A DNA stretch of 7,375 nucleotides. Source: Flavonifractor avicola. Lineage in GTDB: Bacteria > Bacillota > Clostridia > Oscillospirales > Oscillospiraceae. The position numbers and the translations under genes are program-made. How positions within the stretch are numbered: position 1 is the first letter of the stretch; each line of letters starts with the position of its first letter. The stretch lies in assembly GCA_019116915.1 (NCBI GenBank), contig DXAS01000149.1:1-7375 (forward strand). Reading direction: 5' to 3'. The notes under the pieces were generated by a model. It searched no databases and was not told the DNA's origin. It saw only the letters and a program-made list of their open reading frames with translations. Below, one piece after another: positions 1-5,278 of this stretch.

Positions 1-882
1 GGTGTTCTCCTCCATGGGCCGCCAGGGCTCCCCGGTCTGGAGGGCGCGGTTCAGGGGGCAGCAGCCCTCGGCCTGGACCGAGATGAGTTTGGGCAGGCGG
101 TCGATGAACCCGGCGGCGTACAGGTCCTTCAGGCCCTTCCACGCCCCGGCGATGGTGCAGCCGTCCCCCACGGACAATGCCACATAGTCGGGCGCCTGCC
201 AGCGGAGCTGCTCCATGATCTCCAGCGTCACCGTCTTTTTGCCCTCGGACAGGTAGGGGTTGATGGCGGCGTTGCGGTTGTACCAGCCCCAGCGGTCAAT
301 GGCCGCTTTGGACAGGGAGAAGGTGTCCTCATAGCTGCCGTCCACACTGATGACAGTGGCCCCGAAGATCTGCAGCTGGGCCACCTTGCCCCTGGGGGCC
401 CGGGCGGGCACAAAGATGTAGCTCTTCAGACCCGCCGCAGCCGCGTTGCCCGCCAGGGAGGAGGCCGCGTTGCCGGTGGAGGAGCAGGCGATGGTGTCCG
501 CCCCCGCCTCCCGGGCCTTCACCACCGCCATGGCCGAGGCCCGGTCCTTCAGGGACGCGGTGGGGTTGAGGCCGTCGTCTTTGAGGAAAAGCCTGTAAAG
601 GCCAATTGCTTGCGCCAGCCGGTCCGCCCGGTACAGGGGGGACCAGCCCACCCGCAGGGGCGGCGGGGGAGAATCCGGCTCCACGGGCAGGAACGGGCGG
701 TACCGCCACATGGACCAGTCGGTGCAGTCAGCCAGGGAGTTTGGGGAGAAAACCGAGCGGATGTAGTCGTAATTGTACTCAATATCCAGAATTCCGCCGC
801 ACGCGCAGGTGGTCAGGCCGGGCACGGCCTCGTACTCCCTGCCGCAGCGGACGCATTTGGCGCAGCGGACGTTTTTCATCAT
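1..882 (-). CDS. Threonine-synthase-like PLP enzyme with N-terminal zinc ribbon (partial, C-terminus off the left edge)
   Basis: The reading frame is open from ATG at 882 to the window edge, giving 294 residues with no stop. Residues 7-30 carry a cysteine cluster (C7, C10, C13, C26, C28) that looks like a zinc ribbon. The rest is a fold-type-II PLP domain: the segment NPTASLKDR puts the predicted Schiff-base lysine at K112, and CSSTGNAA (133-140) is the phosphate/substrate loop. Threonine synthase converts O-phosphohomoserine to threonine in the cytoplasm, and NPTxSxKDR plus SSTGNAA is the signature of that family. Zinc-ribbon members form a divergent clade, so the substrate is not certain. 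ATG at 882 is preferred over the next codon (also ATG, 879), because GAAAGGAG at 891-898 ends 8 bases from 882 but 11 from 879. No convincing promoter was seen upstream. It has the same orientation as the 489-residue PLP gene but is separated by 456 bases, so it is probably its own unit. Known family members are roughly 350-450 residues, so perhaps a quarter or more is missing. Confidence 0.8.
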   Translation of the reverse strand, partial: MMKNVRCAKCVRCGREYEAVPGLTTCACGGILDIEYNYDYIRSVFSPNSLADCTDWSMWRYRPFLPVEPDSPPPPLRVGWSPLYRADRLAQAIGLYRLFLKDDGLNPTASLKDRASAMAVVKAREAGADTIACSSTGNAASSLAGNAAAAGLKSYIFVPARAPRGKVAQLQIFGATVISVDGSYEDTFSLSKAAIDRWGWYNRNAAINPYLSEGKKTVTLEIMEQLRWQAPDYVALSVGDGCTIAGAWKGLKDLYAAGFIDRLPKLISVQAEGCCPLNRALQTGEPWRPMEENT

Positions 883-994
883 AAAAATTACTCCTTTCGG
901 CTGCAAAAGAGTTGAAACCACGGGAAAAAGAGCGAAAAGAGTGTTCGGGCTGAAACTAAAACACGGCGCAGAACCTTCGTGCGGCATTGAGAAA

Positions 995-1114
995 GGTAAT
1001 TGAATTGAAACTACTTACAAGTTTGGGAGGGTAACGCTGCTCGGGTAGAAGGGGAACGGTACGCAGGGCACCGAACCGGCGAGCAACTGCTTTCAAGTTC
1101 GGAGGGTAATTGAA
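995..1114. repeat. Imperfect direct repeat pair
   Basis: Two short sequences recur about 75-110 bases apart. CAAGTTTGGGAGGGTAA at 1018-1034 returns as CAAGTTCGGAGGGTAA at 1094-1109, which is one base shorter with one further substitution. GGTAATTGAA at 995-1004 returns exactly at 1105-1114, overlapping the end of the second copy. The arrangement suggests a partly duplicated intergenic element. No function is evident. Confidence 0.5.
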
Positions 1115-1167
1115 CCCCACCGCCGCCGGACGTACTCTGAAAGGGGTCCGGGGAAACGGGGGCATTT

Positions 1168-1182
1168 GGCCCTGAAAGGGCC
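1168..1182. repeat. Short perfect hairpin, 6-bp stem
   Basis: GGCCCT at 1168-1173 and AGGGCC at 1177-1182 are exact inverse complements around a GAA loop. No T-run follows on either strand, so it is not a standard intrinsic terminator. The CCCT-gaa/ttc-AGGG core resembles the inner hairpin at 1295-1309. Confidence 0.55.
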
Positions 1183-1211
1183 CTCTGCCCCTGTGTCCCC
1201 GGCGGCTTTTG

Positions 1212-1237
1212 GGTCCTTTTCGCCGGAGAAAAGGACC
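1212..1237. repeat. Perfect 10-bp stem-loop
   Basis: GGTCCTTTTC at 1212-1221 and GAAAAGGACC at 1228-1237 are exact inverse complements around the 6-base loop GCCGGA. On the minus strand it lies about 100 bases past the end of the 489-residue enzyme gene, and could end or protect that transcript. The following bases (CAAAAGCC) lack a T-run, so a classical terminator is not supported. Confidence 0.6.
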
Positions 1238-1279
1238 TCCCCGAAGGGCGTTTCTCTGCAAGCTATGTGTGCACTGAAA

Positions 1280-1329
1280 GCCTTCCCCTCATCCGCCCCT
1301 TTCAGGGGCACCTTCCCCCAGGGGAAGGC
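1280..1329 (-). repeat. Nested palindromic element just downstream of the 489-residue PLP gene
   Basis: An outer 10-bp stem (GCCTTCCCCT at 1280-1289 with AGGGGAAGGC at 1320-1329) encloses an inner 6-bp hairpin (GCCCCT at 1295-1300, loop TTC, AGGGGC at 1304-1309). CCTTCCCC also occurs twice (1281-1288 and 1311-1318), so both copies can compete for the same right arm. It begins 10 bases beyond the stop codon of the minus-strand gene, so it is placed to act as a 3' hairpin for that transcript, but no U-run follows. From memory, similar palindromes with a GGTGCC...GGATGAGG core are scattered between genes in high-GC gut Clostridia. That recollection was not checked here. Confidence 0.6.
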
Positions 1330-1338
1330 CAATTTATC

Positions 1339-2808
1339 TCACAGCTGACCCAGCACGCCGGAGGCGGTGTTGAACTGGTCAATGAGGGCGTCCAGCTCGC
1401 CCACCTGGGCGTGGACCTTCTCCCACTCGTCGCCGTACCAGAGGGCGTCCAGCTCCGCCGCCGTGCGGCCCTGCTGCTCCACCCAGGTGTAGTACTTCAG
1501 GTTGTGGACCCGCCTGCGGTCGCAGTAGTTCAGCTCGGCCATGGCGTCGGTCCTGAGGCCCAGCAGGTGGAGGCGGTGGTCCAGAGCGGCGGCGCGGCGG
1601 TCGTAGGGGCCGTGCTCCGCCGCCAGCTCGGCCACCCGGGAGCCGTACATGGCCGCCGAGTCGGTGAGTACGGTGACCACCACGTCCCGCCCGGTAAACT
1701 CATAGTACCTGGCCATCTTCACGCAGCAGAGCACATTTGCGATGCCGCTGATGCCCAGCCAGGACAGCTTCTCCAGGGTCCCGGCGTCCACCCCGGCCTC
1801 TTCGGCCAGGTAGGCCAGGCCCTCCTCCTCGGCAAAGAGCCGCAGCAGCCGCAGGGCGTCCTCGTCGTCAATGTCAATGACCATGTCGGTGTTTTTCACA
1901 TTGTGAATCCAGGGGATGTGCTTGTCGCCGATGCCCTCGATGCGGTGGTCGCCGAAGCCGTTGCGCAGGATGGTGGGGCACTGGAGGGCCTCGCCCACCG
2001 CCAGCTTCATGCCGGGGTAGACCTCCTTGAGGTAGTCGCCGCAGCCGATGGTGCCCGCGCTGCCGCTGGTGAAGCAGGCCCCCGAGAGCCGGTCCCCGGG
2101 CCGCTTGACGCCCTCGAACAGGGCGGACAGGGCCTCGCCGGTGACCTGGTAGTGCCACAGGTGGTTGCCCATCTCCTCAAACTGGTTGAAGATCATGCAC
2201 CCCGGGTCCCGTCGCAGCTCGTTGGTCTTGTCAAAGATCTCCTTCACGTTGCTCTCGCAGCCGGGGGTGGCGATGACCTCCGCGCCGATGGACGCCAGCC
2301 AGTCAAACCGCTCCCGGCTCATGCCGGCGGGCAGGATGGCCACGCCCCGGGCGCCCAGCAGCTTGGAATTGAAGGCGCCGCCCCGGCAGTAGTTGCCGGT
2401 GGAGGGCCAGACCGCCTTGTGGCGGGTGACGTCGAACTGGCCGGTGACCAGCCTGGGGACCAGGCAGCCGAAGGAGGCGCCCACCTTGTGGCAACCGGTG
2501 GGGAACCACTTGCCCGCCATGGCCACAATCCGGCAGGGCACGCCGGTGAGGGCGGGGGGCAGCTCCACATAGTTGGGCACATGCCGGAACAGGCCGCCGG
2601 ACTCCCTGGCCTCGTTTTTCCAGGTGATGCGGAACAGGTTCAGGGGATTTACATCCCACAGCCCCACGGTTCTGAGGCCCTCCTTTACCTTCTCCGGGAT
2701 GGAGTCGGGGTGCTTCATCTGCCGGAAGGTGGGGATGAGGATGCCGTTTTCCCGGGCGTTGCGCAGGTTGCGCTCCAGAGCCTCGGGGCGGATGGTCAGG
2801 TCAATCAT
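1339..2808 (-). CDS. Fold-type-II PLP-dependent enzyme, 489 aa, function unassigned (cysteine synthase/TrpB-like superfamily)
   Basis: This is a complete gene. AGGAGG at 2815-2820 lies 7 bases before the ATG at 2808, and it ends in TGA at 1339-1341. The protein shows the fold-type-II PLP plan: PTGCHKVGASFG with predicted Schiff-base lysine K108, preceded by a histidine as in tryptophan synthase beta; STGNYCRGGA (136-145) as substrate loop; GSAGT (249-253) as phosphate-binding loop; and VLTDSAAMYGSR late in the domain, resembling the DSxxxY region of cysteine synthases. About 55 N-terminal residues and a C-terminal tail of about 90 residues (with HNLKYYTWVEQQG) go beyond the usual 300-400-residue core. 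I recognise it as a type often annotated only as a pyridoxal-phosphate-dependent beta-subunit-like protein in Clostridia. It does not match diaminopropionate ammonia-lyase YgeX, whose lysine motif I recall as GLNAFKxLGG. It lies 35 bases after the regulator gene and probably shares its transcript. Amino-acid elimination or replacement chemistry is likely; the substrate is unknown. Confidence 0.85.
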   Translation of the reverse strand: MIDLTIRPEALERNLRNARENGILIPTFRQMKHPDSIPEKVKEGLRTVGLWDVNPLNLFRITWKNEARESGGLFRHVPNYVELPPALTGVPCRIVAMAGKWFPTGCHKVGASFGCLVPRLVTGQFDVTRHKAVWPSTGNYCRGGAFNSKLLGARGVAILPAGMSRERFDWLASIGAEVIATPGCESNVKEIFDKTNELRRDPGCMIFNQFEEMGNHLWHYQVTGEALSALFEGVKRPGDRLSGACFTSGSAGTIGCGDYLKEVYPGMKLAVGEALQCPTILRNGFGDHRIEGIGDKHIPWIHNVKNTDMVIDIDDEDALRLLRLFAEEEGLAYLAEEAGVDAGTLEKLSWLGISGIANVLCCVKMARYYEFTGRDVVVTVLTDSAAMYGSRVAELAAEHGPYDRRAAALDHRLHLLGLRTDAMAELNYCDRRRVHNLKYYTWVEQQGRTAAELDALWYGDEWEKVHAQVGELDALIDQFNTASGVLGQL

Positions 2809-2843
2809 GGCGGTGCCTCCTTTTTATTTCTGAATGGGACGGC

Positions 2844-3476
2844 CTAGCTGTTTTTGCCGTCCAGATAGCTGTACAGGGTGTACTTGGAGATGCCGAAGAA
2901 GGCGGCGATCTTGTCCCCCGACTTGGTGATGAGCAGGGCGCCGGCGTCGTTGAGGAAGCGGATGGCCCGGATTTTGTCCTCCCGGTCCATGAGGGCCACC
3001 GGCTTGCCCACCAGCTCCACCGACTCCCGCAGCAGGTCGTCCAGCAGGTCGGACACGCTGCGGGTGATGCGCTCGGGCTCCTTTGCGGAGGGCTCCCGGG
3101 GAGTGACCAGGGGCCGGACGGCCTGCTCCACGGTGAGAAGGGCGGAGATGTCGTAATTGATGGAGAAAATAGCCTCCGGCTTGCCGGAGGGGTCCCGGAT
3201 AAACAGCGTGGAGGATTTGAGCACCTTGCCGTCGGGCGTGCGGGTCAGGTAGGCCAGGTGGTCCTCCTGCTGCCCGCCCCGGAGGGACTCCAGCACCACA
3301 TGGGACGGGCCGCTGCCCAGGGAGCGGCCGGATACGTGGCCGTTTTCAATGTGGACCACGGTGTGCTCCGGGCTGTCGGTCAGATCGTGGATGACCACCT
3401 CGCAGGCCGGGCCGAACTGGACGGCCAGGCCGTGGGCCATCTGCCGCAGGAGGGAGAGACGTTCTTCGCTGAGCAT
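2844..3476 (-). CDS. YheO/DauR-type transcriptional regulator (PAS-like sensor plus C-terminal HTH)
   Basis: This 210-residue protein has the two-part build of the YheO/DauR group. Residues 1 to about 115 form a PAS-like sensor domain (YheO-like, Pfam PAS_6 type), with the family-like stretch VLKSSTLFIRDPSGKPEAIFS before an N-Y-D. A linker follows, then a C-terminal helix-turn-helix domain from about 147 to 207, in which SGDKIAAFFGISKYTLYSYL (187-206) is the DNA-reading part. DauR of Pseudomonas represses D-arginine catabolism, and relatives commonly sit beside amino-acid or nitrogen catabolic genes. Here it is divergent from the ygeW-like gene and first in a probable operon with the 489-residue PLP enzyme, so it is the likely local regulator. 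The ATG at 3476 has GAAAGGAG at 3488-3495, with a rather long 11-base spacer that suggests modest translation. The effector cannot be told from the sequence. Confidence 0.88.
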   Translation of the reverse strand: MLSEERLSLLRQMAHGLAVQFGPACEVVIHDLTDSPEHTVVHIENGHVSGRSLGSGPSHVVLESLRGGQQEDHLAYLTRTPDGKVLKSSTLFIRDPSGKPEAIFSINYDISALLTVEQAVRPLVTPREPSAKEPERITRSVSDLLDDLLRESVELVGKPVALMDREDKIRAIRFLNDAGALLITKSGDKIAAFFGISKYTLYSYLDGKNS

Positions 3477-3506
3477 GGGGAAAGGGGCTCCTTTCTTGGA
3501 AATAGG

Positions 3507-3537
3507 CGCCGGAAAAAGGGAAAAATCCCGGCCGGCG
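3507..3537 (-). promoter_or_regulatory. Candidate hairpin in the regulator's 5' leader
   Basis: Arms CGCCGG (3507-3512) and CCGGCG (3532-3537) are exact inverse complements. A second small inverted repeat lies inside them (GGGA at 3518-3521, TCCC at 3526-3529). It falls between the predicted transcription start (about 3545) and the ribosome binding site (3488-3495), so the leader RNA could fold here and influence expression. The inner loops are A/T-rich. No known riboswitch class is recognised. Confidence 0.35.
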
Positions 3538-3551
3538 TGTCTGTTTCTTCC

Positions 3552-3579
3552 ATCATATCACAGCCGGAGAAGAAATCAA
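3552..3579 (-). promoter_or_regulatory. Predicted extended -10 promoter for the regulator / PLP enzyme operon
   Basis: On the minus strand, TTGATT (3579-3574) and TATGAT (3557-3552) are separated by 16 bases, and TGA directly before the -10 gives the extended -10 TGn motif. The start would fall near 3545, leaving a leader of about 70 bases. The spacer contains CCGGCTGTG, the inverse complement of a sequence that recurs exactly at 3711-3719, so a repressor bound there would cover this promoter. Confidence 0.65.
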
Positions 3580-3689
3580 GGCGAAAACAAACTTCATGCG
3601 CGCAGCGCCGCACCGCGAAAACAGGCAAAAGCCATGGCGCATGGAGGTTTGCGCATGCGGGCCGTCCCCAGCCCGCGCGGTAATTTTAT

Positions 3690-3744
3690 GGCTGTGCCGC
3701 CGAATGGGCGCACAGCCGGGTTTGCTGTGCTTTTGTACAGCAAA
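3690..3744. promoter_or_regulatory. Candidate operator: alternating GCTGTGC / GCACAGC arms
   Basis: Four arms alternate in orientation between the divergent promoters: GGCTGTGC (3690-3697), GCACAGCC (3710-3717), GCTGTGC (3724-3730) and ACAGC (3737-3741). The first two form a perfect 8-bp inverted repeat around 12 bases. The second and third form a 7-bp one (GCACAGC/GCTGTGC). TTTGCTGT (3721-3728) with ACAGCAAA (3737-3744) forms another perfect 8-bp pair around 8 bases. CACAGCCGG at 3711-3719 also occurs exactly at 3559-3567, inside the regulator promoter. Repeated inverted motifs here fit binding sites for a dimeric regulator, most simply the adjacent YheO/DauR-type protein. That partner is inferred. 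Confidence 0.45.
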
Positions 3745-3801
3745 AGACAGTCAGTCCGCCTGAAAAGATGCGGGAGGGTGAGATTGTTCACAAAATACCG
3801 G

Positions 3802-3829
3802 TTGATTCCGGCGGGGGACATGCTATGCT
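3802..3829 (+). promoter_or_regulatory. Predicted extended -10 promoter for the ygeW-like gene
   Basis: TTGATT (3802-3807) and TATGCT (3824-3829) are separated by 16 bases, with TGC immediately before the -10 as an extended -10 motif. The start would fall near 3836, giving a leader of about 32 bases. AGGAGG (3853-3858) then lies 9 bases before the ATG. CCGG flanks the -35 hexamer on both sides (CCGGTTGATTCCGG). The layout almost exactly copies the opposing promoter at 3552-3579. Confidence 0.65.
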
Positions 3830-3867
3830 TATTCCAGCAACGTTTCGAATCAAGGAGGATATAAGCC

Positions 3868-5064
3868 ATGAGCGCACAGTTTGATGAAATTATCCGGGAG
3901 CTTGAGACGCTGGACCTGAAGAACATGTACGGAAAGGACTTCTTCCTCACCTGGGACAAGACCGGCCAGGAGCTGGCGGGCGTGTTCGCGGTGGCCGACG
4001 CCCTGCGGGACCTGCGGGAGCGGAACATTTCCACGCGCCTCTTCGACTCGGGCCTGGCCATCTCATTGTTCCGGGACAACTCCACTCGAACCCGCTTCTC
4101 CTTCGCCTCCGCCTGCAACATGCTGGGCCTGGAGGTCCAGGACCTGGACGAGGGCAAGAGCCAGATCGCCCACGGCGAGACCGTCCGGGAGACGGCCAAC
4201 ATGATCTCCTTCATGGCCGACGTCATCGGCATCCGGGACGACATGTACATCGGCAAGGGCCACGCCTACATGAAGGAGGTTGCCGGCGCGGTGGAGCAGG
4301 GCCACAGGGACGGGGTGCTGGAGCAGCGGCCCACCCTGGTCAACCTCCAGTGCGACATCGACCACCCCACCCAGTGCATGGCCGACGCCCTCCACCTCAT
4401 CCGCCATTTCGGCGGCGTGGACAAGCTGCGGGGCAAGAAGATTGCCATGACCTGGGCCTACTCCCCCAGCTACGGCAAGCCCCTCAGCGTGCCCCAGGGC
4501 GTCATCGGCCTGATGACCCGGTTCGGCATGGACGTGGTGCTGGCTCACCCCGAGGGCTATGAGGTCATGCCCGAGGTGGAAGCCCTGGCGGCGGAGAACG
4601 CCAAACGCTCCGGAGGCTCCTTCACCCGCACCAACTCCATGGACGAGGCCTTCCAGGACGCCGACATTGTCTACCCCAAGAGCTGGGCCCCCTTCGCCGC
4701 CATGGAAAAGCGCACCGACCTGTACGGCAGGGGGGACGCCGAGGGCATCAAGGCTCTGGAGAAGGAGCTGCTGGCCCAGAACGCCCTCCACACCGACTGG
4801 GAGTGCACCGAGAGCCGCATGGCCATGACCAAGGGCGGCAAGGCCCTGTACATGCACTGCCTGCCCGCCGACATCACCGGCGTGTCCTGCCAGCAGGGCG
4901 AGGTGGCCGCCACCGTGTTTGAGCGGTACCGGGACGAGCTGTACAAGGAGGCCAGCTACAAGCCCTACATCATCGCCGCCATGATCCTCCTGGCCCAGTG
5001 CCAGAACCCGGTGGAGACCCTCCGGCGCTTCCAGCAGGAGGCCCGTCCCCGCAGGGGAAAATAA
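3868..5064 (+). CDS. ygeW: YgeW-type knotted carbamoyltransferase
   Basis: This complete 398-residue protein is about the length of E. coli YgeW (396). It has the aspartate/ornithine carbamoyltransferase plan. The carbamoyl-phosphate loop is STRTR at 72-76 (within FRDNSTRTRFSF), the second phosphate-side motif is HPTQ at 166-169, and HCLPAD at 330-335 matches the HCLP loop that contacts the amino acid in ornithine carbamoyltransferases. The insertions and the segment around WAYSPSYGKP are typical of the knotted YgeW branch rather than of ArgF or PyrB. YgeW's substrate long remained open. In purine-degrading anaerobes it is proposed to split carbamoyl groups from a ureido intermediate by phosphorolysis, giving carbamoyl phosphate for carbamate kinase and ATP. 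Here it leads the rightward genes ahead of xdhA and is divergent from the regulator. It should act in the cytoplasm, as a trimer by family analogy. AGGAGG at 3853-3858 supports the ATG at 3868. Confidence 0.92.
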   Translation: MSAQFDEIIRELETLDLKNMYGKDFFLTWDKTGQELAGVFAVADALRDLRERNISTRLFDSGLAISLFRDNSTRTRFSFASACNMLGLEVQDLDEGKSQIAHGETVRETANMISFMADVIGIRDDMYIGKGHAYMKEVAGAVEQGHRDGVLEQRPTLVNLQCDIDHPTQCMADALHLIRHFGGVDKLRGKKIAMTWAYSPSYGKPLSVPQGVIGLMTRFGMDVVLAHPEGYEVMPEVEALAAENAKRSGGSFTRTNSMDEAFQDADIVYPKSWAPFAAMEKRTDLYGRGDAEGIKALEKELLAQNALHTDWECTESRMAMTKGGKALYMHCLPADITGVSCQQGEVAATVFERYRDELYKEASYKPYIIAAMILLAQCQNPVETLRRFQQEARPRRGK

Positions 5065-5080
5065 CCGGATAGAGCCGCAG

Positions 5081-5119
5081 CGCGCCGCCCTTCGGACCTG
5101 AGCTCCGGAGGGCGGCGCG
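5081..5119 (+). terminator. Strong GC-rich hairpin after ygeW, without a U-run
   Basis: CGCGCCGCCCT (5081-5091) pairs perfectly with AGGGCGGCGCG (5109-5119). The stem continues inward through one G-U pair and four more Watson-Crick pairs to a 7-base loop (CCTGAGC), making about 16 bp. It begins 17 bases after the ygeW stop. The bases that follow (TCCTGCCGTAG) have no T-run, so efficient intrinsic termination is uncertain. It may instead attenuate transcription, protect the 3' end or be a dispersed palindrome. Confidence 0.5.
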
Positions 5120-5213
5120 TCCTGCCGTAGAAAATATTTTGGGCCGGCTGATATTTTGTGTACTTCGCCCTGCGGTTCGGACAAAGCTCCTTTCCTTTTG
5201 GCCTGGAATGCGG

Positions 5214-5219
5214 TATACT
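5214..5219 (+). promoter_or_regulatory. Possible -10 element for xdhA
   Basis: TATACT at 5214-5219 is a good -10 match. The region 17 bases upstream reads TTTCCT (5191-5196), a weak -35, and there is no TGn extension. The start would lie about 55 bases before the xdhA ATG. If used, it would let xdhA be expressed separately from ygeW, perhaps with an activator. The site is tentative. Confidence 0.35.
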
Positions 5220-5278
5220 TGACTTGAAACAGACGGCTGGAACGTGCCGCTGAATTGAGAAAGGCAGGTGTGTGCCCC

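Larger units (their letters stand above)
883..1338. other. Non-coding spacer rich in palindromes and short repeats
   Basis: This 456-base stretch separates two minus-strand genes. Small open frames cross it on both strands, but none has a credible ribosome binding site, a recognisable domain or gene-like codon use. The part next to the left gene (about 883-960) is richer in A and T and holds that gene's ribosome binding site; no clear -35/-10 pair was found there. The rest (about 990-1330) holds three perfect hairpins and two pairs of direct repeats, listed separately. It looks like a mosaic of dispersed intergenic repeats rather than a decayed gene, which is an inference from its structure. 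Confidence 0.6.

Noticed and set aside
956..1348. Small open frames on both strands in the spacer (60-101 codons)
   Set aside because: They cross perfect palindromes and repeats, lack ribosome binding sites and resemble no protein family. They are best explained as chance frames in repeat DNA.
1339..2808. Assignment as YgeX diaminopropionate ammonia-lyase, or as OrtB thiolase subunit
   Set aside because: The lysine motif PTGCHKVGAS and the flanking sequence do not match YgeX as I recall it. The length (489) exceeds YgeX (about 398). The N-terminus does not look like OrtB, and no OrtA-like partner is present.
1267..2847. Long plus-strand open frame (526 codons) opposite the PLP enzyme
   Set aside because: It is an antisense shadow of a GC-rich gene. 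It is rich in V/A/G/H/Q from reversed codons, has no domain and no ribosome binding site, while the minus frame carries complete PLP motifs.
3594..4256. Minus-strand frame of 220 codons over the ygeW promoter and 5' end
   Set aside because: It runs antisense through the recognised carbamoyltransferase and both control elements, is rich in R/S/M, and has no supporting start signal or domain.
5065..5278. Purine or other riboswitch ahead of xdhA
   Set aside because: The hairpin and AT-rich words do not match the conserved core of a purine riboswitch or any other class I can recognise.
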